A stretch of 36,986 nt of DNA, from positions 1 through 36,986 of the IMG/VR virus record IMGVR_UViG_3300010150_000060; one strand, given 5' to 3'. Source of the stretch: a virus. The notes below the pieces were generated by a model. That model was not told the DNA's origin. It saw only the letters and a list, made by a program, of their open reading frames with translations, and did not search any database. Position numbers and translations under genes: made by a program. Position 1 is the stretch's first letter, and every line of letters begins with the position of its first letter. Positions 24,950 to 31,337 of the stretch are shown here, in pieces.

Positions 24950-25179
24950 GCGATGCGGAACACCCTCATGCCACCCTCAGACTTAACAGTGCTAAATCTC
25001 TTGGGGTCATTCGCTCTCTGGTACCTCGACACCCTCTGCCGTAGTGAGGCTACGCTTTGGGAGTCTTGCATTTGAAGGGGCACGAGGAACGAGTCTCCTA
25101 CCTCCATGTCGCCAAAGGGTAACTCTGGCAAGCGGGTGCGTTGGGGTATCGGCACATTCTTCTCTATCGTGATTGTCAT
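24946..25179 (-). CDS. Small phage protein (77 aa), first gene of leftward operon
   Basis: ATG 25179 is preferred because it gives MTITIEKNVPIPQRTR, a common start for this small phage family. An earlier in-frame ATG at 25218 would add 13 residues. The product continues LPFGDMEVGDSFLVPL and ends EGGMRVFRIA, giving a compact beta/alpha protein. The function is not known; members often neighbour replication and recombination genes. The SD region is weak (AGAGGAACGTGAG), so start choice is uncertain. Confidence 0.65.
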   Translation of the reverse strand: MTITIEKNVPIPQRTRLPELPFGDMEVGDSFLVPLQMQDSQSVASLRQRVSRYQRANDPKRFSTVKSEGGMRVFRIA

Positions 25180-25237
25180 AAAGCTCACGTTCCTCTTGTT
25201 CCTGTATTCGGTAAACATAGCGTCCCATCTTGCTCAT
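25007..25237 (-). CDS. Overlapping small ORF, doubtful
   Basis: A good SD (CGGAGAACATCC) precedes ATG 25237. The 76-residue frame begins MSKMGRYVYRIQEQEERELY, which looks like a plausible small charged protein. However, about three quarters of it lies in another frame of the gene at 24946-25179, and its later part is Arg/Pro-rich, as expected of a shadow. It may be a short leader gene, or the SD may serve the downstream gene. Confidence 0.25.
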   Translation of the reverse strand: MSKMGRYVYRIQEQEERELYDNHDREECADTPTHPLARVTLWRHGGRRLVPRAPSNARLPKRSLTTAEGVEVPESE

Positions 25238-25356
25238 GGATGTTCTCCGGTTGATAATGGTGCGCCGCATTTCTACCCATCGGGGCGGCGCTAACCGACT
25301 CCACAGGCGTGAAACCTAGCCTTGGGTGTAGATAAGTAAATAATGGTAGAGGGGCA
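25180..25356. promoter_or_regulatory. Divergent spacer between leftward and rightward operons
   Basis: This stretch separates the leftward recombination operon from the rightward RusA gene, so promoters for both are expected here. I see AT-rich runs (TAGATAAGTAAATAATGG at about 25328-25345) but no convincing -35/-10 pair. A doubtful small leftward frame begins at 25237. Confidence 0.4.
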
Positions 25357-25743
25357 ATGTCAAACGATATATTGAACATAACGATACACGGTGAGCCTTG
25401 CAGTAAAGCCAATAGCCGTAGGCTAGTTAAGAGCAAGACAGGTCGCCCACTGTTCATTAAATCTCAGAAAGCGCTTGACTATGTGAAGTCCTTTGAGCAC
25501 CAGTGTCGAAAAGTTGACCCGCTTTTTGAAAAAGATGTAGCGGTAAAAATCACGATATATTATGCTAGTCGACGGCCTGATCTCGACGAGTCATTGATAT
25601 TAGATTGTATGCAAGGACTAGTGTACAAGAATGATAGACAGGTCAAAGAAAAACACATAATCTGGGGTGGGGTCGACAAAGAGGACCCGAGGGCAGTGAT
25701 AAGTGTCTGGAATTTACAAGACCGTTTATGCCAAGGTGATTAG
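25357..25743 (+). CDS. rusA: RusA-type Holliday-junction resolvase
   Basis: This 128-residue protein matches RusA: ITIHGEPCSKANSRR near the start, then the acidic motif RRPDLDESLILDCMQGLVYKNDRQV (Asp75, Asp77, Asp83, Asp93). RusA resolves Holliday junctions in many lambdoid and related phages. The usual D-x-D-N is D-L-D-E here. It heads the rightward block next to the primase-helicase and fits the recombination set on the opposite strand. GAGGGGCA precedes the ATG. Confidence 0.8.
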   Translation: MSNDILNITIHGEPCSKANSRRLVKSKTGRPLFIKSQKALDYVKSFEHQCRKVDPLFEKDVAVKITIYYASRRPDLDESLILDCMQGLVYKNDRQVKEKHIIWGGVDKEDPRAVISVWNLQDRLCQGD

Positions 25744-25954
25744 TCAGGCCATCAAAGACCTGATAAGCGATCAGTCACAGATCAAGGCTGACGCGATTAA
25801 ATACCTGCAATCCCCCGCTTTCCTCAAACACTGCAACATCGCCGGCTACCCGTTCGGGCTACAGGATGCGCTCGACGAAATGCTTTTGCTCAGCAAAACC
25901 GAGCAACGTGTTGTGGTGAGAATGTTGGTGGAAGAGCTTGCAGGTTGTGCGTAA
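25703..25954 (+). CDS. Small helical phage protein (83 aa)
   Basis: GTG 25703 is preceded by GAGGGC at useful spacing. The gene overlaps RusA by 41 bases. The product is helical: ISQAIKDLISDQSQIKADAIKYLQS, AFLKHCNIAGYPFGLQDALDEMLLLS, then a hydrophobic C-terminal helix. Similar small proteins are common near RusA genes in phages. A GTG at 25736 is an alternative start. A palindromic terminator-like sequence follows the stop. Confidence 0.65.
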   Translation: MSGIYKTVYAKVISQAIKDLISDQSQIKADAIKYLQSPAFLKHCNIAGYPFGLQDALDEMLLLSKTEQRVVVRMLVEELAGCA

Positions 25955-25979
25955 AAAAACCCCGTGTGTGCACGGGGTT
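25953..25979 (-). terminator. Rho-independent terminator, leftward orientation
   Basis: A 9-bp stem (AACCCCGTG / CACGGGGTT, 25958-25966 and 25971-25979) with a 4-base loop is flanked on the left by seven A (25953-25959). Read leftward this gives a GC stem followed by a U-tract; read rightward there is no U-tract. It therefore terminates leftward transcripts although the genes on both sides are rightward. Confidence 0.75.
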
Positions 25980-26008
25980 AGGGAGGAAACATTAGGAGTC
26001 GTACCCTC

Positions 26009-26021
26009 TAGGACTGTCCTA
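26009..26021. promoter_or_regulatory. Palindrome copy A1 (TAGGACTGTCCTA)
   Basis: A 13-bp perfect odd-centred palindrome; ATATATCTA begins 14 bases right of its centre at 26029. The same arrangement occurs near 36876. Confidence 0.7.
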
Positions 26022-26064
26022 AGCTGGTATATATCTAAGTATTTAAACTTAGAAAGTATCTAAG

Positions 26065-26079
26065 CTAGGACTGTCCTAG
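26065..26079. promoter_or_regulatory. Palindrome copy A2 (CTAGGACTGTCCTAG)
   Basis: A 15-bp perfect odd-centred palindrome with the same core as A1. Confidence 0.7.
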
Positions 26080-26142
26080 TACCTAGTATATTACTAGATG
26101 TTTCCATAATTATCACGAAAATGACCAAAAGGCAAACGCTTT

Positions 26143-27891
26143 ATGCAGGCCATAGATGATTACGTCTTGGGCTTTGGGGAAAGCGTCAGGGCCAAGTGCC
26201 CTGAGTGCGGCGACCAGAGGAAAAAGAAACACGAAAAAACATTATCAGTAACCGTCCACCACGACCATTCAGTCTACATGTGCCACCACTGTGGACTGTC
26301 GGGGGCGGTAAAAAGAAAAAAATTCTGGGAGGAATACGAAGTGAAACCAACGAATAAAGTCGTAAAGATACCAACGCAACTCAACTACAATGTCGATTTA
26401 ATCAAAGAGTTTTTCCACGGTCGTGGCGTTGAGCTGGATAATCTTGACGAGTTACCAGCAATGACCACTGGTACACGCTGGCTCGACGGTGAGCAGAAAG
26501 AAGCGGTCGGATTTATCTACGGTAGCCGCGAGAATCCATCAGCAATCAAGTGGCGCTCTGTCGACGGGAAGGCGTTTTCCTGCGAAGGGGCGCCTCGTAG
26601 CTTCTACGGTATCGAAAACGTAGAGCCAGAGGATGAAGAATTAACGATAGTCGAGGGGGAGTGTGATGTCATAGCTCTCGCTAGCGTCGGGATTAAGGCC
26701 GTTAGTTGCCCCAACGGGGCACCTGCGAAGGTCAGTCAAAACAGGGTCAGCCCAGAAGAGGACAATAAGTTCGCCTATATCTGGGAAGAGCGGGAGCGTA
26801 TTGAGCGGTGCAAGCGAATAGTTCTGGCCACTGACAACGACCATCAGGGCGAGGCACTCGCAGAAGAGATAGCCCGCAGGGTGGGCCGAGCCAAGTGCTG
26901 GCGGGTCAAGTTTCCCGAGGACATCAAAGACGGAAACGATGCGGTCAGGGAGCTGGGCGTTGATGAGACCCACAGCTTGTTTGAAAACCCAGAGCCGGTG
27001 CCCCTGTCAGGCGTGTACGGGGCATCCGAATACCTCGACAGCATCAAGGAAATCTACGCAAATGGTCATGGGCGAGGAGCGTCGACTGGGTTCCCTGCTA
27101 TTGACGAGTTATTTACAGTGGCGGAGGGTCAACTGTCCATCGTCACAGGCATGCCATCATCAGGTAAGTCTGAGTTTATTGACCAGATTATGGTCAACCT
27201 CGCCCAGAATGAATCATGGAAGTTTGCGGTGTGTTCGTTTGAGAACCCACCCCACATGCACATAGCCAAGCTGGCAGAGAAGATTACCGGCAAACCGTTC
27301 TACGACGGGCTCAACCAGCGGATGTCCGTGGAAGAGCTGGAAGAGGCAATGGTGTTCATCAACGAGCACTTTGTGTTTCTTGAATCTAAAGACGGCGGCA
27401 TGAGCACTATCGACAGTGTGATCGACAGAACCAAGCAAGCTGTCATGCGTCTGGGCGTGCGTGGGTTAGTTATAGATCCGTACAACTACATTGAGCAGAG
27501 CGGGCAGGAAGAGCATTCCGGTATCTCGCACATGCTCAGCAAGATCACCTCGTTTGCCAAGGCACACGGCATCCACGTCTGGTTTGTGGCGCATCCACAG
27601 AAGATGTACCCCCGAGAAGATGGCACCTACGCTGTGCCCAAGGGTATGAATATCTCTGGCTCTGCGGCGTGGTTTGCCAAGGCCGATCTCGGTATCACAG
27701 TGCACAGGACAGATGAGTGTGTGGAGATCCATTGCTGGAAATCCAGATTCAAGTGGGTTGGACAGCAGGGCGTGGCCGCACTTGACTACAACTTGTCCAC
27801 AGGAAGGTATGAACAGTTCGTGCCTCGCGCTGAGCTGAGTTCCGCTATCAAAGGCAATGCCAGAGAGTGGAGCGACTTCGATGACTTGTGA
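26143..27891 (+). CDS. DNA primase-helicase, T7 gp4/Twinkle type
   Basis: This 582-residue protein has an N-terminal zinc ribbon (Cys19, Cys22 in CPECG; Cys47, Cys50 in CHHCG), then a TOPRIM domain: IVEGECDVIAL at about 170 and ATDNDHQG at about 229. The C-terminal RecA-like helicase has Walker A GMPSSGKSEF at about 336, Walker B GLVIDPYNYIE at about 442 and a downstream VWFVAHPQK motif. It would prime and unwind DNA at the replication fork. It is preceded by the palindrome-rich region. The SD (AAAAGG, spaced 11 bases) is weak. No DNA polymerase is in the window. Confidence 0.9.
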   Translation: MQAIDDYVLGFGESVRAKCPECGDQRKKKHEKTLSVTVHHDHSVYMCHHCGLSGAVKRKKFWEEYEVKPTNKVVKIPTQLNYNVDLIKEFFHGRGVELDNLDELPAMTTGTRWLDGEQKEAVGFIYGSRENPSAIKWRSVDGKAFSCEGAPRSFYGIENVEPEDEELTIVEGECDVIALASVGIKAVSCPNGAPAKVSQNRVSPEEDNKFAYIWEERERIERCKRIVLATDNDHQGEALAEEIARRVGRAKCWRVKFPEDIKDGNDAVRELGVDETHSLFENPEPVPLSGVYGASEYLDSIKEIYANGHGRGASTGFPAIDELFTVAEGQLSIVTGMPSSGKSEFIDQIMVNLAQNESWKFAVCSFENPPHMHIAKLAEKITGKPFYDGLNQRMSVEELEEAMVFINEHFVFLESKDGGMSTIDSVIDRTKQAVMRLGVRGLVIDPYNYIEQSGQEEHSGISHMLSKITSFAKAHGIHVWFVAHPQKMYPREDGTYAVPKGMNISGSAAWFAKADLGITVHRTDECVEIHCWKSRFKWVGQQGVAALDYNLSTGRYEQFVPRAELSSAIKGNAREWSDFDDL

Positions 27892-28021
27892 TAACTTGTC
27901 AAGACTAGACACAGTATCCGGTGCCAATCCCTACGTTGCCGTTGGTGTCGATAAAACGAAAGCGCTAGTTGCAAATAACGTGTTAAGCGCAGAGGCTTAT
28001 CCGGGGACAAACCCGCTATGA
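27881..28021 (+). CDS. Small gene between primase-helicase and next ORF (46 aa)
   Basis: ATG 27881 lies inside the end of the primase gene, in another frame, with GGAG about 8 bases upstream. The frame runs to TGA at 28019-28021, which overlaps the start of the next gene. The product (MTCDNLSRLDTVSGANPYVA and on) has no recognised motif. It fills the gap exactly and joins two genes by overlap on both sides, which favours a real gene. Confidence 0.55.
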   Translation: MTCDNLSRLDTVSGANPYVAVGVDKTKALVANNVLSAEAYPGTNPL

Positions 28022-28500
28022 ATGACAAGTCACATACAGACCTCGGCACCAAAGAAATCTACAAGCGTCACAGCGTAATGGTTGAGGGTGGAAAGCTACC
28101 TCGCGCCAAAGTTATGGATCAGGTTGTGGTGGATAGGATGCTGATGGATGGACTGCTCACGCTCCAGCAACACCAAGCCGCAGAGTATTTGATGAGCCAA
28201 GCGGCAAAGGCTGGCGTATTCGCAAAGCCCTTGAATTACGAACCTAAGTCATCTGGAGGATCATCTCAGAACGGTCTGGAGAGCGACCAGTTGATGCGGT
28301 ACAGCAGGACGATTGGGTTGGTGAAGAAGAGGTTTGGCTATTACGCCAGCTATTTAGTTGAGGAAGTGGTGCTCCACGGCTGGGACATATCAGGTAGCCC
28401 AGAGAAGCTGAAGGTGTTGAAGGAAGGTTTAGATTGGATTGCCGACCGTAGGATGGCCGGCGGCAGGAATCCGGTGCGACATCTGCGCCGTAGTGAGTAA
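28018..28500 (+). CDS. Phage protein of unknown function (160 aa)
   Basis: This mainly helical, basic 160-residue protein has VMDQVVVDRMLMDGLLTLQQHQAAEYL, then QAAKAGVFAKPLN, a Gly/Ser-rich loop, and LVKKRFGYYASYLVEEVVLH. It ends with an Arg-rich segment (GGRNPVRHLRRSE). The overall pattern resembles DUF6456-type or other phage regulatory proteins, but I cannot name it. It is the last rightward gene before converging transcription from the right. Confidence 0.6.
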   Translation: MNDKSHTDLGTKEIYKRHSVMVEGGKLPRAKVMDQVVVDRMLMDGLLTLQQHQAAEYLMSQAAKAGVFAKPLNYEPKSSGGSSQNGLESDQLMRYSRTIGLVKKRFGYYASYLVEEVVLHGWDISGSPEKLKVLKEGLDWIADRRMAGGRNPVRHLRRSE

Positions 28501-28594
28501 GGTGCGGTGGGTGGTCAAGTCAAGATCCAATGTATCGGCCCCCCTTGAAATGACCTAACGATGCCACCGCTCACCGTAGGGAGTGTGGGGGCTG
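28501..28594. other. Convergent intergenic gap
   Basis: Ninety-four bases separate the converging ends of two operons. GGCCCCCC (about 28538) and GTGGGGGC (about 28586) are partly complementary at long range, and CCACCGCTC / GAGTGTGG could form an imperfect stem. No convincing terminator with a U-tract is seen. Confidence 0.4.
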
Positions 28595-28798
28595 TCAGTC
28601 CTCGCTCGGACGATCAGTCCAGAACGAATATCCGTATAGTTCAGCGCCTCTAACGTAGCGCATAAGGGTGGACTGTGCCACCCCCAGCATGATGGCGATC
28701 TGCCACCAATAATGGCCCTCGTCCGACAGCTCCATTGCGCGGGCCACCTGCTCCTTGCTTAGAGCAAACTTCTTACCAGCAAGGCGTGCTCCGGTCAT
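28595..28798 (-). CDS. Small HTH DNA-binding protein (67 aa)
   Basis: The 67-residue product has FALSKEQVARAMELSDEGHYWWQIAIMLGV followed by AQSTLMRYVR: a helix-turn-helix of the resolvase/Hin C-terminal type with a basic start. It overlaps the upstream gene by 4 bases (ATGA). It is the last gene of the leftward operon and could be a regulator; whether it binds the TAGGACWGTCCTA palindromes is untested. Confidence 0.7.
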   Translation of the reverse strand: MTGARLAGKKFALSKEQVARAMELSDEGHYWWQIAIMLGVAQSTLMRYVRGAELYGYSFWTDRPSED

Positions 28799-29199
28799 AA
28801 CTTCTGAATAAACCCAATGCCGAGCAGGATCAGGATGAGCCAGACCCCTGCGGCGCCAGCCGCGCTGAGCATGATTAGCTCACTAGTGTGCTTGTCAAAC
28901 ACGCTGTCAGGTGGAGTGGAGGGCGGCTGTTCCGGTTTGGGTGCCTCCTTCTTTGGGGCGGGTGCCTTCTTGGCAGGTGCCTTCTTGGCAGTCGCCTTGC
29001 GCTTGGCTGGCTTGTTCTTGCTCATCACCTTGGACTGACCGTTCATGCCTGCATCGCGCATCTTCTTTCTCAAAGAAAACGCCCGCATCTCCACTGACTT
29101 CTGGGTGCGCCCCATGATCTCCCCGATCTCGGCATAGCTCTTATTCTTTGCCATCAGTTCGTACAGCAGTACGTCCTCTTCCGCTGACCATCGCGTCAT
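28795..29199 (-). CDS. SANT/Myb-like protein with C-terminal membrane anchor
   Basis: ATG 29199 has an excellent SD (AAAGGAGGTG, spaced about 6) and gives 134 residues. A longer in-frame start at ATG 29295 adds 32 residues but lacks a comparable SD, though it overlaps the upstream stop. The product begins MTRWSAEEDVLLYELMAKNK and continues IMGRTQKSVEMRAFSLRKKM, a SANT/Myb-like or HTH DNA-binding pattern. A Lys/Ala/Pro-rich linker (KKAPAKKAPAPKKE) follows, then a hydrophobic segment (IMLSAAGAAGVWLILILLGIGF) near the C-terminus. This predicts a DNA-binding domain tethered to the inner membrane, a rare arrangement. Confidence 0.7.
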   Translation of the reverse strand: MTRWSAEEDVLLYELMAKNKSYAEIGEIMGRTQKSVEMRAFSLRKKMRDAGMNGQSKVMSKNKPAKRKATAKKAPAKKAPAPKKEAPKPEQPPSTPPDSVFDKHTSELIMLSAAGAAGVWLILILLGIGFIQKL

Positions 29200-29287
29200 C
29201 GCTGGCACCTCCTTTTTCTGTGCGGGAGCATAGTACCCCCGAAAGCTGGGGTAGTTTTCAGATGCCTGTAGCACCTTCTTGTCGGTA

Positions 29288-29461
29288 TCATTCATAGCTG
29301 TTTTCCTCTTCGCAGTTTATTGTTGAGTCGTAGTCAGGCCAGATATTGCTCCTGACCATTTCACAGTAACCATCTATCCGGTTTACCTCGTCCTCAAAGC
29401 TCATCGTTCCGCTAATCACAAACATCAAAGCCAGAGCCACGAGCAATACCGCGTCAGACAT
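29288..29461 (-). CDS. Small N-terminally anchored membrane protein (57 aa)
   Basis: ATG 29461 is preceded by GAGG at good spacing; a reading back to 29668 would run through the next gene in another frame. The product begins MSDAVLLVALALMFVISGTM, a signal-anchor-like hydrophobic helix, then an acidic hydrophilic part with two Cys (GYCEMV, INCEEE). It has a predicted single-pass layout and no known family. It abuts the DUF3310 gene. Confidence 0.6.
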   Translation of the reverse strand: MSDAVLLVALALMFVISGTMSFEDEVNRIDGYCEMVRSNIWPDYDSTINCEEENSYE

Positions 29462-29462
29462 T

Positions 29463-29678
29463 TCAATCCTCACAGGACACCTCCTGCTCGATGAGTATTT
29501 CGATGTAATGAATCGCCTTTCGGAGATCAGAGACGCCACCCTTGTCGCGCCACCGAGACAGATACTTGATTGCACCGTGCTCGCAAATCCCAAGGTTATT
29601 GTTGAGGCAATACTCAAGCGGCTGAATAACCAGCTTTTTGTAGTGATCTCCGTCGATCTGCCTATCAAGTGCGCTCAT
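29463..29678 (-). CDS. DUF3310 protein (predicted nucleotide kinase-like)
   Basis: This 71-residue protein matches DUF3310: DHYKKLVIQPLEYCLNNNLG, GAIKYLSRWRDKGG, then DLRKAIHYIEIL. These small proteins are widespread in phages, often annotated as nucleotide-kinase-like or SaV-like; no function is proven for most. GAGG lies about 7 bases before the ATG. It fits an accessory metabolic or replication role. Confidence 0.85.
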   Translation of the reverse strand: MSALDRQIDGDHYKKLVIQPLEYCLNNNLGICEHGAIKYLSRWRDKGGVSDLRKAIHYIEILIEQEVSCED

Positions 29679-29679
29679 G

Positions 29680-29916
29680 TCAGTGCCTCGCCTGTCCGAT
29701 AAAGTCCATCACCACCTTGAGTGACAGCTCTTGAAGCATGTCGCCAGCCTCATTTACTGTCAGCTCAAAGTCCTCGTCTGATCGCTTGGCGATCTTCTTC
29801 CTCACAACAAGTCTGCGAACAAACTTCTCGGTGTCATCGGCATTCATATACTTGACCACCACGTCCAGCGTGGCAATGGATAGGAATCGCTCGTCCACCT
29901 CAAACACGTCGGTCAT
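29680..29916 (-). CDS. Unknown small protein (78 aa)
   Basis: AAGGAGAG precedes ATG 29916. The 78-residue product is charged and helical (LDVVVKYMNADDTEKFVRRLVVRKKIAKR, then VNEAGDMLQELSLKVVMDFI). No motif recognised. It abuts the DUF3310 gene. Confidence 0.6.
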   Translation of the reverse strand: MTDVFEVDERFLSIATLDVVVKYMNADDTEKFVRRLVVRKKIAKRSDEDFELTVNEAGDMLQELSLKVVMDFIGQARH

Positions 29917-30098
29917 CGGCTTCTCTCCTTGACGGTTATTCCCAAGCCTCCACGCTTGGTTCTGTTCCGCTCTGCTGATCGGTTGTTGAAAGGCCCGCCC
30001 ACCATGCTGGTTGCACTGAGCCCTCTCTCAATCTTTTGGATCTTGCCGCCCCGTTTCTGAAAGTCGGCGATCTGCTTTTCTATCTGCTCACTTTTCAT
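29913..30098 (-). CDS. Small basic phage protein (61 aa)
   Basis: GGGAGATACC precedes ATG 30098. The product opens MKSEQIEKQIADFQKRGGKI, then QKIERGLSATSMVGG, and is strongly basic at the C-terminus (RNRTKRGG, VKERSR). Similar short proteins are common in phages; the function is unknown. It overlaps both neighbours by 4 and 11 bases. Confidence 0.6.
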   Translation of the reverse strand: MKSEQIEKQIADFQKRGGKIQKIERGLSATSMVGGPFNNRSAERNRTKRGGLGITVKERSR

Positions 30099-30339
30099 TG
30101 GTATCTCCCATAGACCACTCAGCTACGCTGACCTTGTGACCATAGCGATTGCGGACTGTGACCATATTCGTTTTGATGTTGTGGCCCTCCGCCCGCAGTT
30201 CAGATATGCGAGCGGGAGCCTCCAGAATCCCGAGACGCGCCCACGCGTTGAGGCGTGTCAGGGTTTGACCCATTTCAAGAAATTTCTTGATGCGGTCTCT
30301 TTGATTTAATTCGCCAAACGTGTGCTCATGCGGTGACAT
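30088..30339 (-). CDS. HTH protein (helix-turn-helix, PF14090-like)
   Basis: This 83-residue protein has QRDRIKKFLEMGQTLTRLNAW, then ARLGILEAPARISELRAEGHNI and VTVRNRYGHKVSVAEW: a winged-helix-like HTH found in small phage proteins. It could regulate transcription or assist other phage functions. GGAGGCCA precedes the ATG. The start overlaps the tiny Cys-rich gene upstream. Confidence 0.75.
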   Translation of the reverse strand: MSPHEHTFGELNQRDRIKKFLEMGQTLTRLNAWARLGILEAPARISELRAEGHNIKTNMVTVRNRYGHKVSVAEWSMGDTNEK

Positions 30340-30412
30340 TGGCTGGCCTCCGCTGGTTCGGACAGTTCGGATGATGGCCGTTGACGACCAGACAAACAGG
30401 ACACATTTTCAT
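30326..30412 (-). CDS. Tiny Cys-rich zinc-knuckle peptide (28 aa)
   Basis: A 28-residue frame starts at ATG 30412 after a strong SD (GGGAGGTTTTT) and ends at TGA 30326-30328, overlapping the next start. The product begins MKMCPVCLVVNGHHPNCPN, with Cys4, Cys7, His13, His14 and Cys17 close together, which fits a small zinc-binding motif. The SD and overlap support expression; the role is unknown. Confidence 0.55.
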   Translation of the reverse strand: MKMCPVCLVVNGHHPNCPNQRRPANVTA

Positions 30413-30429
30413 AAAAACCTCCCTAGTTG

Positions 30430-30480
30430 ATATGACAAACTGAACATAGCATCACAATGAAATGATGTCTACGTTTTCTT
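30430..30480 (-). promoter_or_regulatory. Candidate leftward sigma-70 promoter
   Basis: On the minus strand TAGACA (30466-30471) and TATGTT (30443-30448) are separated by 17 bases. This matches the -35/-10 consensus at 5 and 4 of 6 positions. It lies upstream of the tiny Cys-rich gene and would drive the lower part of the operon. No biochemical evidence. Confidence 0.5.
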
Positions 30481-30651
30481 CTTTATTCTCAGGGTGACAT
30501 CCTTTTCTTCCTTCAATCCATCGACGATTTTGCTGAGGGCCTCGACTGGCAACTGCATATTCCGGCCTGACATTTGCATAATGATGACCGCCTCCCTCAG
30601 TCTCTTGTATGCCTCCTTGTCAACCGTCAGGCAGATTGTTCGGTCACTCAT
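30469..30651 (-). CDS. Small phage protein of unknown function (60 aa)
   Basis: This 60-residue protein (MSDRTICLTVDKEAYKRLRE, then AVIIMQMSGRNMQLPVEAL) has a short beta segment and a helix; the pattern is reminiscent of small ribbon-helix-helix-like or regulatory proteins but is not diagnostic. Its start overlaps the upstream stop by 8 bases. Confidence 0.55.
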   Translation of the reverse strand: MSDRTICLTVDKEAYKRLREAVIIMQMSGRNMQLPVEALSKIVDGLKEEKDVTLRIKKKT

Positions 30652-30901
30652 GCCCCACCCCCAGCTCGACCCTCTCCATTGCGGCTTTCAAAAGGGTGCG
30701 GGCACCCTCGGTGGTTTCACAAAGCTCGTAGCAGTTCCGCACCATGCCATAGACCACGCCAGCCAGAGCGGCTTGCGGATCTTTCTCGTTGGCTTGCATC
30801 GTCTCCATCAGGCCCGTTGCGGCCATAATCCCTCGCTCGTAGGCGGCGATGATGTCGGCTTGTCCGTCGTCACGCTCCGGAAACTGAATGATCTTCCCCA
30901 C
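30644..30901 (-). CDS. Small helical protein, GTG start (85 aa)
   Basis: GTG 30901 is preceded by GGGAGG at good spacing. The product reads MGKIIQFPERDDGQADIIAA and then helical segments (ERGIMAATGLMETMQ, AALAGVVYGMVRNCYEL). No family recognised. It overlaps the upstream gene by 32 bases, supporting coupled translation. Confidence 0.6.
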   Translation of the reverse strand: MGKIIQFPERDDGQADIIAAYERGIMAATGLMETMQANEKDPQAALAGVVYGMVRNCYELCETTEGARTLLKAAMERVELGVGHE

Positions 30902-31061
30902 TGTTTACCTCCCTGCCGTTCACGGCGTCAGTTATTTTGTTTGCGATCCTTTCGATCTCGGCGGCGATCTCGGGGTGTTCGCTTCGCTGTCCTGCTGATA
31001 ACTTGTTCAGATCAAGCACGGCGCAACGAATCCGAATCCCAATCTCTTCGATGGTCAGCAT
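30870..31061 (-). CDS. Small helical protein (63 aa)
   Basis: The 63-residue product reads MLTIEEIGIRIRCAVLDLNK, then RSEHPEIAAEIERIANKITDAV, and is mostly charged helix. No family recognised. ATG 31061 overlaps the previous gene's stop. Confidence 0.55.
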   Translation of the reverse strand: MLTIEEIGIRIRCAVLDLNKLSAGQRSEHPEIAAEIERIANKITDAVNGREVNSGEDHSVSGA

Positions 31062-31294
31062 ACTCCGGTTGCCTCCACATAGGCGAGCAAGCCGCCCTCT
31101 GGTTGTTCATCAAAGGCCACAACGCCCCAGCCCTTACTGATACAAAGCTCGTCCAGCGCCAGCCTCGGCCCCATGTTTGACATGCCAAATGACTTGGCCA
31201 CTGGCACCTCACTGCGTCCAAACAGGTCGCTCCAGCAAACGACCCAGCCCTGCTTGCCTTGAATAGTTTTGGCTTTAACTTCTACCTGTTGCAT
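31055..31294 (-). CDS. Unknown small protein (79 aa)
   Basis: GGGAGAGAG precedes ATG 31294; a reading back to 31462 would run through the VWA gene. The product is compact: MQQVEVKAKTIQGKQGWVVC, then RSEVPVAKSFGMSNM, RLALDELCISKGWG and a short end with Cys. No motif identified. Confidence 0.6.
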   Translation of the reverse strand: MQQVEVKAKTIQGKQGWVVCWSDLFGRSEVPVAKSFGMSNMGPRLALDELCISKGWGVVAFDEQPEGGLLAYVEATGVC

Positions 31295-31337
31295 ATCTCT
31301 CTCCCTAAAAAATAAGGGGGCGCGTGGCCCCCGTGGA

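Larger units (their letters stand above)
25980..26142. promoter_or_regulatory. Palindrome-rich control region before primase-helicase
   Basis: This 163-base AT-rich region has two copies of an odd-centred palindrome: TAGGACTGTCCTA (26009-26021) and CTAGGACTGTCCTAG (26065-26079), centres 57 bases apart. Between them lie an inverted repeat TCTAAGT / ACTTAGA (26034-26053), and TATCTAAG repeated at 26032 and 26057. After them comes CTAGTA-TAT-TACTAG (26083-26097). The dense symmetry suggests operators, an origin of replication, or both. No clear sigma-70 promoter is evident. Confidence 0.7.
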
